Below are positions 14,283-21,462 of a stretch of 46,528 nucleotides of DNA, one piece after another. Each line of letters opens with the position of its first letter. Position 1 is the first letter of the stretch. This DNA is from Amycolatopsis coloradensis (lineage in GTDB: Bacteria; Actinomycetota; Actinomycetes; Mycobacteriales; Pseudonocardiaceae), in NCBI RefSeq assembly GCF_037997115.1, contig NZ_CP150484.1, positions 2,967,294 through 3,013,821 on the forward strand, given 5' to 3'. The position numbers were made by a program, and so were the translations under genes. The notes under the pieces are model-generated. The model was given only the letters and a program-made list of their open reading frames with translations. It was not told where the DNA came from and ran no database searches.

Positions 14283-14830
14283 TGCCGGAGACGACGCCTT
14301 CCCAGACCGTCGGCCCGTACCTGTCCATCGGCCTGCCCTGGCCGGACGGGCCGGACGTCGTCCCCGCGGACGAGCCTGCCGCGGTCCGGATCCACGGCCG
14401 CGTCCTCGACGGCGCGGGAGAACCCGTCCCGGACGCGATGATCGAGACCTGGCAGGCCGACGCCGGCGGCCGGTTCGATCACCCCGACGACCCGCGCGGG
14501 CCGGTCGCGAGCGGGTTCCGGGGCTTCGGACGCTGCCCCACCGATCCGGGCGGCAACTACGAGATCCGGACGATCATGCCCGGTTCGCTGCCCGGTCCGG
14601 CGGACAGCACGCAGGCGCCGCATATCGACGTCTCGGTGTTCGCGCGCGGACTCCTGCACCGGGTGGTCACCCGGATCTACTTCGAGGACAACGACAACTC
14701 CGGGGATCCGGTGCTGGCGTCGGTCCCGGAGGCCCGCCGGGGCACCTTGGTCGCCACCAAGGCCGGAGACGGCTACCGGTTCGACATCCGGTTGCAGGGC
14801 GAGGGAGAGACGGTGTTCTTCGATGTCTGA
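14282..14830 (+). CDS. pcaG: protocatechuate 3,4-dioxygenase, alpha subunit
   Basis: 182 residues. The alpha subunit forms the substrate pocket with PcaH. It has the family opening TTPSQTVGPYLSIGLPWP, the beta-sandwich segment GRVLDGAGEPVPDAMIETWQADAGGRF and GFGRCPTDPGGNYEIRTIMPG, and an APHIDVSVFARGLLHRVVTRIYFED block, but it lacks the iron tyrosines of PcaH, as expected. ATG 14282 overlaps the pcaH stop, and its stop overlaps pcaD. Confidence 0.94.
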   Translation: MPETTPSQTVGPYLSIGLPWPDGPDVVPADEPAAVRIHGRVLDGAGEPVPDAMIETWQADAGGRFDHPDDPRGPVASGFRGFGRCPTDPGGNYEIRTIMPGSLPGPADSTQAPHIDVSVFARGLLHRVVTRIYFEDNDNSGDPVLASVPEARRGTLVATKAGDGYRFDIRLQGEGETVFFDV

Positions 14831-15638
14831 GCCGGTGAAAGTGCACAGTTCGGTGAAAGTGCACAGTTCGGTGAAAGTGCACAGCGTCGCGGAAGGGCCC
14901 GCGGACGGCCCTGCCGTGGTGTTCAGCGGATCGCTCGGCAGCGATCACCGCATGTGGGAGCCGCAGGTGAAACCCTTGGTGGAACAGGGTTTCCGGGTGA
15001 TCCGATACGACAACCGCGGGCATGGCGCGTCACCTGTCCCGCCCGGTCCGTACACCCTCGCGGAGCTCGGCGGTGACCTGCTCGCACTGCTCGACGAGCA
15101 CGGTGCCGAGCGGGCTCATTTGGTCGGGCTCTCGCTCGGCGGGATGACCGGGATGTGGCTGGGCGTGAACGCGCCGGACCGGATCGCGAGCCTCGTCCTG
15201 TGTTGCACGTCCGCGAAGCTCGGGCCGCCGAGCATGTGGGCGGACAGGGCGAAGACGGTCCGCGAGAAGGGCACCGCCGCGGTCGCCGAGGCCGGGGTCG
15301 GCCGCTGGCTGACCGCCGGTTACGCCGCCGCCCACCCCGAGCGGGCCGGGTATCTGCGCGAGATGATCGCGAGCGTCCCCGCCGAGGGCTACGCGTCGTC
15401 CTGCCAGGCCATCGAAACGATGGAACTCGTCGGCGACCTGCCCAAGATCGCGGCTCGGACCCTGGTGATCGCCGGGGCCGAGGATCCGGCCACCCCGGTC
15501 GAGCACGCCGAGGTGATCGCGGGCGGCATCCCGGACGCGCGGCTCGAAGTCGTCGAAGGCGCCGCGCATCTCGGGAGCTTCGAACAGCCCGAGCGGTTCA
15601 CCGCGTTGATCCTCGAACACCTGGAGGCCGCCCGATGA
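14823..15638 (+). CDS. pcaD: 3-oxoadipate enol-lactonase
   Basis: 271 residues, alpha/beta hydrolase that opens 3-oxoadipate enol-lactone to 3-oxoadipate. S104 is in the elbow VGLSLGGMTG, the acid is in IAGAEDPATPVEHA and the histidine in VEGAAHLGSFEQPERF. The N-terminus is odd: residues 5-20 repeat VKVHSS, encoded by an 18-bp tandem DNA repeat. In many actinomycetes this domain is fused to PcaC as PcaL; here pcaD ends and pcaC starts with a 4-bp ATGA overlap, so the two are separate but coupled. ATG 14823 overlaps the pcaG stop by 8 bp. Confidence 0.93.
   Translation: MSEPVKVHSSVKVHSSVKVHSVAEGPADGPAVVFSGSLGSDHRMWEPQVKPLVEQGFRVIRYDNRGHGASPVPPGPYTLAELGGDLLALLDEHGAERAHLVGLSLGGMTGMWLGVNAPDRIASLVLCCTSAKLGPPSMWADRAKTVREKGTAAVAEAGVGRWLTAGYAAAHPERAGYLREMIASVPAEGYASSCQAIETMELVGDLPKIAARTLVIAGAEDPATPVEHAEVIAGGIPDARLEVVEGAAHLGSFEQPERFTALILEHLEAAR
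14835..14884 (+). repeat. 18-bp tandem repeat inside the pcaD start
   Basis: Unit GTGAAAGTGCACAGTTCG occurs at 14835-14852 and 14853-14870 without a change, then as 14 nt at 14871-14884. It keeps the reading frame and adds VKVHSS units to the N-terminus. Identical units point to recent slippage. GTG codons within the units are potential alternative starts. Confidence 0.9.
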
Positions 15639-16039
15639 CCGACGACACGTACGAGACCGGCATGAAGGTGCGCCGCGAGGTCCTCGGGGACGCGCACGTC
15701 GATCGGGCGGTCGCCCGCACCACCGAGTTCAGCCGCCCGTTCCAGGACTACATCACCCGGGGCGCCTGGGGGTCGGTCTGGTCGAGGGACGGGCTCGACC
15801 GCAAGACCCGCAGCTGCGTCACCCTGGCCGCGCTCACCGCGCTGCACGCCCACGACGAGCTCGCGATGCACGTCCGTGCCGCCGTCCATAATGGACTCAC
15901 CGCGCGGGAGATCTCCGAGGTCCTGCTGCACACCGCCGTTTACACGGGTGCCCCGGCCGCCAACACCGCGTTCGCCGTCGCCCAGCGGGTCCTGGCCGAA
16001 CTCGGTGAGCCTGCCGCCCAGGAAAAGGGAGGCCGCTAG
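15635..16039 (+). CDS. pcaC: 4-carboxymuconolactone decarboxylase
   Basis: 134 residues of the CMD/AhpD fold. Converts 4-carboxymuconolactone to the enol-lactone substrate of PcaD. The core is KTRSCVTLAALTALHAHDELAMHVRAAVHNGLTAREISEVLLHTAVYTGAPAANTAF, with the conserved His and Glu/Tyr pattern of true CMDs. The N-terminal MKVRREVLGDAHVDRAV is also typical. ATG 15635 overlaps the pcaD stop. The last codon and the TAG stop sit at the left boundary of the MITE-like element (CTAG at 16036-16039), so the insertion site lies exactly at the gene's end and leaves the protein intact. Confidence 0.93.
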   Translation: MTDDTYETGMKVRREVLGDAHVDRAVARTTEFSRPFQDYITRGAWGSVWSRDGLDRKTRSCVTLAALTALHAHDELAMHVRAAVHNGLTAREISEVLLHTAVYTGAPAANTAFAVAQRVLAELGEPAAQEKGGR

Positions 16040-16201
16040 GACGTGTCCGGTGACTCTGTCCGCGGTCTTCGCGCCCAAGCGGTCCCTGACGGCACGGGCG
16101 GTTCAGCCGAGTACAACCCGGTACGAGGCCGAACCGCCCGCACCGTCAGGAACCACTTGGATCACGAAGCCCATCGAACAGAGTTACCGGACACGTCCTA
16201 G
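16036..16201. mobile_element. 158-bp MITE-like imperfect palindrome flanked by CTAG
   Basis: The element 16040-16197 begins GACGTGTCCGGTGACTCTGT and ends with the reverse complement of a near-identical sequence. The two arms, about 78 nt each, pair along their whole length with perhaps four mismatches in five bases worst case near 16062-16080. CTAG stands on both sides (16036-16039 and 16198-16201). This fits a non-autonomous element with terminal inverted repeats and a CTAG (IS5-type) or TA (IS630/mariner-type) target duplication. There is no ORF inside. CTAG is itself palindromic, so duplication and terminal repeat cannot be fully told apart. A folded RNA or terminator role is an alternative. 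Confidence 0.7.
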
Positions 16202-16210
16202 GGTTCTCAT

Positions 16211-17017
16211 ATGGACGAAGGCGAGGTGACCGAGCGCGGGGCGCATCATGTCCAGTCGCTGGAGCGCGGGCTGGCCGTGATCAAGGCGTTCAACGCGGAC
16301 GCGGCGGAACTCACCCTGAGCGACGTCGCCCGCGCGACCGGGCTGACCAGGGCGGCCGCCCGCCGGTTCCTGCTCACCCTCGTCGACCTGGGGTACGTGC
16401 GTACGGACGGCAAGTACTTCTCGCTCACCGCGCGGGTCCTCGAACTCGGCTACTCGTATCTGTCGAGCCTGTCGCTCCCGGAGGTCGCCCAGCCGCATCT
16501 GGAGCGGCTTTCCGCCGAGGTGCACGAGTCGAGTTCGGTCTCGGTGCTCGAAGGCCGGGACATCGTCTACGTCGCGCGCGTGGCCGTATCGCGGATCATG
16601 ACCGTCAGCATCAACGTCGGCACCCGCTTCCCGGCCCACGCGACGTCGATGGGACATGTCCTACTGGCCGGCCTCGATGACGCCGACCTGCGGGACTATC
16701 TCGCCGGGGCGAAGCTCGACAAGCTCACCGCGCGGACCAAGAGCCGGCCGGAGGAACTACTCGCCGAACTGGTCAGGGTCTACGAGCAGGGTTACGCGAT
16801 GGTCGACCAGGAACTCGAAGAGGGCCTCCGCTCGATCGCCGCGCCGATCCGTGACCGGCAGGGCAAGGTCGTGGCCGCGGTCAACCTCTCCACCCATGCC
16901 AGCCGCACCACACGTGAGTCGGTCGAACAGGAATTGCTGCCACCCCTGCTCGCGACGGCACGCGCCATCGAGACCGATCTGGCCTCGGCGCCGCCCACCA
17001 AAGCGCGGCATGGCTGA
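16211..17017 (+). CDS. pcaR: IclR-family regulator of the pca operon
   Basis: 268 residues. Winged HTH (about residues 12-75: HHVQSLERGLAVIKAF, LTLSDVARATGLTRAAARRFLLTLVDLGYV) followed by an IclR effector domain (ARVAVSRIMTVSINVGTRFPAHATSMGHVLLA, YAMVDQELEEGLRSIAAPIRD). Close to PcaR/PobR/PcaU regulators, which sense beta-ketoadipate or protocatechuate. It lies directly after the MITE-like element: only 9 nt separate the right CTAG from ATG 16211, with no good SD. GTG 16226 (VTERGAHHVQ), preceded by GAAGGCGAG, is a realistic alternative start. Confidence 0.88.
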   Translation: MDEGEVTERGAHHVQSLERGLAVIKAFNADAAELTLSDVARATGLTRAAARRFLLTLVDLGYVRTDGKYFSLTARVLELGYSYLSSLSLPEVAQPHLERLSAEVHESSSVSVLEGRDIVYVARVAVSRIMTVSINVGTRFPAHATSMGHVLLAGLDDADLRDYLAGAKLDKLTARTKSRPEELLAELVRVYEQGYAMVDQELEEGLRSIAAPIRDRQGKVVAAVNLSTHASRTTRESVEQELLPPLLATARAIETDLASAPPTKARHG

Positions 17018-17579
17018 GGTCGCCGGGCTGCTGCTCGCGGCCGGAGCGGGGCGCCGGTTCGGCGGGCCGAAGGCACTGGCCGTCCTCGATGGGGAGCCGT
17101 TCGTCGTCCGGACTCTGCGGGTACTCGCCGACGCGGGCTGCGCGCCGGTCCGGGTGGTGCTGGGTGCCTCGGCCGCGGAAGTCCGCGCGCTCCTGCCCGC
17201 CCCCGAGGCCGCCGTCGTGGCCGAAGACTGGGAGTCCGGCATGGGCGCGTCCTTGCGCGCGGGCCTGAGGGCGCTCGCCGGAACCGATGCCGAAGCCACC
17301 GTCGTGCATCTCGTGGATCTGCCCGGCGTCGGTGCCGAAGTGGTCCGCCGGGTCGCCGCCGGGGCCGACGAAGTCACCGTCGCGCGCGCCGCGTACGAAG
17401 GTGTTCCCGGCCATCCCGTCGTACTCGGCCGCCGATGGTGGCCGGAGATCTTGGCGGGCGCGTCCGGGGACAAGGGCGCCCGCGACTGGCTCAAGGGACG
17501 CCAGGACCTGCGGCTCGTCGAATGCGGCGATCTCGGCACCGGGCACGACGTGGACCGCCGCGAGGATCTTCCGGGCTGA
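17010..17579 (+). CDS. MobA/MocA-like molybdenum cofactor nucleotidyltransferase
   Basis: 189 residues of the MobA-like NTP transferase fold. The nucleotide motif is GLLLAAGAGRRFGGPKALAVLDGEP near the N-terminus, followed by EDWESGMGASLRAGL and HLVDLPGVGAEVVRR (metal-binding Asp) and PGHPVVLGRRWW. CTP:molybdopterin cytidylyltransferases with this pattern make the MCD cofactor used by CO-dehydrogenase-type hydroxylases, matching the subunit genes at 25.3-29.1 kb. ATG 17010 overlaps the pcaR stop by 8 bp, so pcaR and the cox-like genes may be co-transcribed. Confidence 0.85.
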   Translation: MAEVAGLLLAAGAGRRFGGPKALAVLDGEPFVVRTLRVLADAGCAPVRVVLGASAAEVRALLPAPEAAVVAEDWESGMGASLRAGLRALAGTDAEATVVHLVDLPGVGAEVVRRVAAGADEVTVARAAYEGVPGHPVVLGRRWWPEILAGASGDKGARDWLKGRQDLRLVECGDLGTGHDVDRREDLPG

Positions 17580-17610
17580 TCTCACGCTCGCCGAGGCTTA
17601 CGATCGGCAC

Positions 17611-18483
17611 GTGACCGTCGAATCGCCCGAGAAACTGGCCGAAGCCCTCGAAACGGTCGGCTATCTCGCCGACGACGGCATCGCCACGGCAGGGTTCCTC
17701 GCCGTGGCGCTCGGCCGCCCGCTGTTCTGCGAGGGCGAACCGGGCACCGGCAAGACTTCGCTCGCGCTGGGACTGGCCGAAGCGCTCGGCATACCGCTCA
17801 TCCGGCTCCAGTGTCACGAAGGGATCGACGCGGCGCAGGCACTGTACGAATGGGACTTCCCCCGCCAGTTGCTGCATTTGCGCGCGCTGGAAGCCGCGGG
17901 TGACGGCGGCCTCGACGTCGAGGCCGCCGAACAGTCCCTCTACACCGAACGCTTCCTGCTCTCCCGGCCGCTGCTGAAGGCGTTGCAGACCGCTCCGTGT
18001 GTCCTGCTGGTCGACGAGATCGACCGGGCCGACGACGAGTTCGAGGCCTTCCTGCTGCAACTCCTCGACGAGAACGCGGTGACGATCCCCGAGTTCGGCG
18101 AGGTGCGCGCCGAGCATCCGCCGCTCGTGGTGCTCACCTCCAACCGGACGCGGGAGGTGCACGACGCGCTGAAGCGCCGCTGTCTCTATCACTGGCTCGA
18201 ACATCCGGACCTCGGCCGCGAGATCGAGATCCTGCGCCGCAAGATCCCGAACCTGGGCGAGGCGCTCGCGGCACAGGTCGCGACGGCGGTGCACCGGCTT
18301 CGCGCGATGGAGTTGCTGAAACCGCCCGGGGTGGCGGAATCCCTCGATTGGGCTCAGGCGCTCCTCGCGCTCGGGATGTCCGAATTGGACGCCGCGACCG
18401 CCGCCCGGACCCTCGGCTCGGTCCTCAAGTACAGCGAAGACCTGGACAGGGTCCGGGCCAAGCTGGACAAACTGCTCGCCTGA
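17611..18483 (+). CDS. MoxR/CoxD-like AAA+ ATPase
   Basis: 290 residues. Walker A GEPGTGKT at residues 42-49, Walker B CVLLVDEIDRADDEFEAFLL, sensor VVLTSNRTREVHDALKRRC. The short form with the typical KRRCLYHWLEHPD block matches CoxD, which in carboxydotrophs helps insert Cu/S into the Mo site together with CoxE and CoxF. Here its likely partner, the VWA protein, lies 3 kb away beyond an inserted block. GTG 17611 is chosen because the frame upstream is a shadow of the nucleotidyltransferase gene. Confidence 0.88.
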   Translation: MTVESPEKLAEALETVGYLADDGIATAGFLAVALGRPLFCEGEPGTGKTSLALGLAEALGIPLIRLQCHEGIDAAQALYEWDFPRQLLHLRALEAAGDGGLDVEAAEQSLYTERFLLSRPLLKALQTAPCVLLVDEIDRADDEFEAFLLQLLDENAVTIPEFGEVRAEHPPLVVLTSNRTREVHDALKRRCLYHWLEHPDLGREIEILRRKIPNLGEALAAQVATAVHRLRAMELLKPPGVAESLDWAQALLALGMSELDAATAARTLGSVLKYSEDLDRVRAKLDKLLA

Positions 18484-18486
18484 GTG

Positions 18487-19506
18487 TCAGCGGCGCCGCA
18501 GTGACGCGTCGAGCAGGGCGGGCGGGGTGTCGTGCTTCTCCTCCGGGGCGAGGTCGGTGCCCGGGGCGACGATCTCGTCGATCGCGTCGAGGACGTCGGC
18601 GGAAAGCACGGTGTCCGCGGCGGCGAGTTGCGACTCGAGGTGGTCCAGCGTGCGGGGGCCGATGATCGCGCTCGTCACCCCCGGATGCGCGACGACGAAG
18701 CCGAGCGCGAGCTGGATCAGGCTCAGCCCGGCCTGGTCGGCGACCTTGACCAGCCGTTCGACGGCTTCCAGCCGAGCCTGGTTGGCGGGCCGGGCCAGGT
18801 CGAAACGCTGGGGCAGGACGGCCGATCGGTTCGTGCTGATCTCCCGGCCTTCCCGGACCGCGCCGGACAGCCAGCCGGACGCCAGGGGGCTCCACGCGAG
18901 CACGCCCATCCCGTATTCCTCGGTCACGGGCAGGACCTGCGTTTCGATCCCGCGCTGGAGGATCGAGTAGCTGGGCTGCTCGGTGACGTAGCGGCCAAGG
19001 CGGAGTTCGCTGGCGGCCCACTGGGCCTGCACGATGCGATACGCGGGGAACGTCGACGAACCGAAGTACCGGATCTTCCCCGCCTGTCGCAGATCCGTCA
19101 GCGCGGAAAGGGTTTCTTCGTCGCTGGTCTTCGGGTCCCAGCGGTGGACCTGGTAGAGGTCGACGTGGTCGACCCCGAGGCGGCGCAGGCTGTTGTCCAG
19201 TTCGGTGACCAGCCAGCGACGTGAAGCGCCCTGGTGGTTGCGCTCGTCGCCCATCGGCATGCTCGCCTTCGTGGCCAGCACGATGTCCTCGCGGCGGCCC
19301 GCGATGGCCTTCCCGACCATTTCCTCCGACTGGCCGGCGCTGTACATGTCCGCGGTGTCGATGAGGTTGATCCCGCCGGCCAGCGCGGCGTCGACGATGG
19401 CGGTGGCCTCGTCCTGGGTGGTGCGCCCGATCGCGCCGAAGTTCATCGCGCCGAGCGCGAGGGTGCTGACCTGCACGCCGGTCCTGCCCAAGGTGCGGTA
19501 CCGCAT
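18487..19506 (-). CDS. aldo/keto reductase
   Basis: 339 residues, NADP-dependent TIM-barrel oxidoreductase. Catalytic tetrad: D50 and Y55 (LIDTADMYSAG), K80 (LATKASM), H121 (LYQVHRWD). C-terminal GVTSAIIGPRTLDHLESQL is the usual NADP phosphate loop. ATG 19506 is preferred over ATG 19521 because GGAGG lies 8 nt before it and falls inside the longer reading. It is divergent from a TetR gene, with two shared operators between them, so TetR probably represses it. The substrate is unknown. Confidence 0.85.
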   Translation of the reverse strand: MRYRTLGRTGVQVSTLALGAMNFGAIGRTTQDEATAIVDAALAGGINLIDTADMYSAGQSEEMVGKAIAGRREDIVLATKASMPMGDERNHQGASRRWLVTELDNSLRRLGVDHVDLYQVHRWDPKTSDEETLSALTDLRQAGKIRYFGSSTFPAYRIVQAQWAASELRLGRYVTEQPSYSILQRGIETQVLPVTEEYGMGVLAWSPLASGWLSGAVREGREISTNRSAVLPQRFDLARPANQARLEAVERLVKVADQAGLSLIQLALGFVVAHPGVTSAIIGPRTLDHLESQLAAADTVLSADVLDAIDEIVAPGTDLAPEEKHDTPPALLDASLRRR

Positions 19507-19536
19507 GACGATGTCCTCCATGGCAAAATGAGCAAG

Positions 19537-19575
19537 CGGAACGTTGCTCCGCTAACGATACGGAGCAGTGTTCCG
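19537..19575. promoter_or_regulatory. paired TetR operators between AKR and TetR genes
   Basis: CGGAAC-GTT-GCTCCG (19537-19551) and CGGAGC-AGT-GTTCCG (19561-19575) are the same 15-bp dyad in opposite orientation, 24 bp centre to centre. Together they make nested inverted repeats (CAAGCGGAAC...GTTCCGCTTG). This fits two TetR dimers bound in the divergent promoter. Confidence 0.75.
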
Positions 19576-19607
19576 CTTGGCAAGCCCGGTGGCAGAGGAG
19601 TGGCGTG

Positions 19608-20174
19608 ATGAGTGAAGAGGGCACCAAGTCCAAACGCGCGGACGCCCGCCGCAACGAGAAGACCTTGCTCGACGCCGCCGCCGCGGTCTTCGTCACCTCG
19701 GGCGTCGAGGCACCGGTCCGCGACATCGCGGCCAAGGCGGGCGTCGGGATGGGCACGATCTACCGGCACTTCCCGACCAGGGCCGACCTCATCGTCGCCG
19801 TCTACCGGCATCAGGTCGACGCGTGCGCCGAAGCCGGTCCGGAGCTGCTGGCGTCGAGCGATTCCCCCTATGAGGCCTTGCGGCGCTGGATCGACCTCTT
19901 CGTCGATTTCCTGGTCACCAAACACGGTCTGGCGGCGGTGCTGCAGTCCGACAACGCCGGATTCGAGACGCTGCACGCCTACTTCCTCGACACCCTCCTG
20001 CCGGTGTGCGCCCGGTTGCTCGACGCGGCGGCGGAGGCGGGGGAGATCCGCTCGGATCTGGAGGCGCTCGAAGTCATGCGCGGCGTCGGGAACCTCTGTA
20101 TCGGCGCCGAAAGCGATCCGCGCTACAACGCGCGCAAGATGGTCGGCGTCCTCATCGCGGGCCTCAGGACCTAG
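19608..20174 (+). CDS. TetR-family transcriptional regulator
   Basis: 188 residues. The N-terminal HTH is RRNEKTLLDAAAAVFVTSGVEAPVRDIAAKAGVGMGTIYRHFPTRADLIVAVYRH (about residues 15-70); the rest is a helical ligand domain with the TetR_C (SBT1-like) flavour DSPYEALRRWIDLFVDFLVTKHGLAAVL. ATG 19608 follows GAGGAG by about 8 nt. It likely controls itself and the divergent AKR gene through two 15-bp operators, and perhaps the FAD monooxygenase downstream. The inducer is unknown. Confidence 0.88.
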   Translation: MSEEGTKSKRADARRNEKTLLDAAAAVFVTSGVEAPVRDIAAKAGVGMGTIYRHFPTRADLIVAVYRHQVDACAEAGPELLASSDSPYEALRRWIDLFVDFLVTKHGLAAVLQSDNAGFETLHAYFLDTLLPVCARLLDAAAEAGEIRSDLEALEVMRGVGNLCIGAESDPRYNARKMVGVLIAGLRT

Positions 20175-20231
20175 GTCCCCTTCGCGGCCGAATACGTGGC
20201 GACGGCCCATTCCACGCGCTACAACTCGACT

Positions 20232-21443
20232 ATGGAACGTACACAGTGCTGTGTGGTGGGGGGCGGTCCGGCGGGGATGGTGCTCGGGCTCCTGTTGGCG
20301 CGAGCCGGGGTCGAGGTCACCGTTCTCGAAAAGCACAAGGATTTCTTCCGCGATTTCCGCGGTGACACGGTGCATCCGCCGACGCTGATGCTGCTCGACG
20401 AACTCGGGCTCGGCGAGCGCTTCGCGGAATTGCCGTCGCGGCGGCTGGAGAAGATGCGGATGCTGATCGGCGACGCGACCATCGTCGCCGCCGACTTCAG
20501 CCGCGTTCCGGGGCCGCACAAATACATCGCGATGGTCCCGCAATGGGATTTCCTGAACCTGCTCGCCGAAGCCGCGGCCGAGGAACCCACGTTCACCCTG
20601 CGCATGGGGGCCGAGGTGCTCGGCCTGCGCGACGGTGGCGGCGTGCGTTATCGCGATTCCGACGGCGAGGAGCGGGAACTGGCCGTGCCGCTCGTGGTCG
20701 GCTGTGACGGCCGGGACTCGCTGATCCGCGCCGAGGCGGGACTCGTGCCGAAGGAGTACGAGGTGCCGATGGACGTCTGGTGGGTCCGGGTGCCGAAACT
20801 CGAAGACACCGGCAAGGATGCGCAGGTGTTCGGCCGGTTCGAGGGCGGGCTCGCCGGCGTGACGATGGACCGCGGCGACTACTTCCAGACCTCGTACCTG
20901 ATCAGGAAGGGGCAGGACGCCGCGCACCGAGCCGAAGGGATCGAGAAGTTCCGGGAGCGGATCGGCGGCCTGTTCGGCTGGAACGACGAGCAGTTGAGCG
21001 AGATCCGCGGCTGGGACGACGTCAAACTGCTGAAGGTGCGGATGTCCAAGCTCCCGCACTGGTACTCCGGCCGGGTGCTCTGCATCGGCGACGCCGCGCA
21101 CGCGATGTCGCCGGTCGGCGGCATGGGCGTCAACATCGCGGTGCAGGACGCGGTCGCGGCCGCGCGGATCCTCGCCGCCCCGCTGCTGCGCGGAACGCTG
21201 ACCGCACGGGATCTCGCCCGCGTGCAGCGCAGGCGATCGGTGGCCGTTTCGCTCGCCCAGAAGCAGCAGCTGGAGGAGCACAAAATGCTCATCGAGCCCG
21301 CTCTCGACGGGACCCTGAACGAGCGGACCGTGCCGCTCCCGCTCCGGATTTCGGACCGGTTTCCGCAGCTGACCGCTCTCGCCGCCTTCATGGGTGGCAT
21401 CGGCCCCCTGCGCGAGAAAACCCCGGTCTTCGCGCGCCGCTGA
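20232..21443 (+). CDS. FAD-dependent aromatic-type monooxygenase
   Basis: 403 residues of the PHBH/UbiH class A flavin monooxygenase group. Visible: the Rossmann motif CVVGGGPAGMVLGLLLARAGVEVTVLEK (residues 7-34), the DG motif VVGCDGRDSLIRAEAG, and the FAD/NAD motif IGDAAHAMSPVGGMGVNIAVQDAVAAARIL. It lies 57 bp after tetR on the same strand and may share its control. Such enzymes hydroxylate phenols, pyridines or antibiotics (some are rifampicin or tetracycline hydroxylases); the substrate cannot be assigned. Given the nearby pca operon, an aromatic acid is a fair guess only. Confidence 0.85.
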   Translation: MERTQCCVVGGGPAGMVLGLLLARAGVEVTVLEKHKDFFRDFRGDTVHPPTLMLLDELGLGERFAELPSRRLEKMRMLIGDATIVAADFSRVPGPHKYIAMVPQWDFLNLLAEAAAEEPTFTLRMGAEVLGLRDGGGVRYRDSDGEERELAVPLVVGCDGRDSLIRAEAGLVPKEYEVPMDVWWVRVPKLEDTGKDAQVFGRFEGGLAGVTMDRGDYFQTSYLIRKGQDAAHRAEGIEKFRERIGGLFGWNDEQLSEIRGWDDVKLLKVRMSKLPHWYSGRVLCIGDAAHAMSPVGGMGVNIAVQDAVAAARILAAPLLRGTLTARDLARVQRRRSVAVSLAQKQQLEEHKMLIEPALDGTLNERTVPLPLRISDRFPQLTALAAFMGGIGPLREKTPVFARR

Positions 21444-21462
21444 CCCCGCGCACAATGGGGGA

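Noticed and set aside
19443..21455. 670-codon minus-strand frame over tetR and the FAD monooxygenase
   Set aside because: Covers two well-supported plus-strand genes; His/Arg/Gly-rich shadow without motifs.
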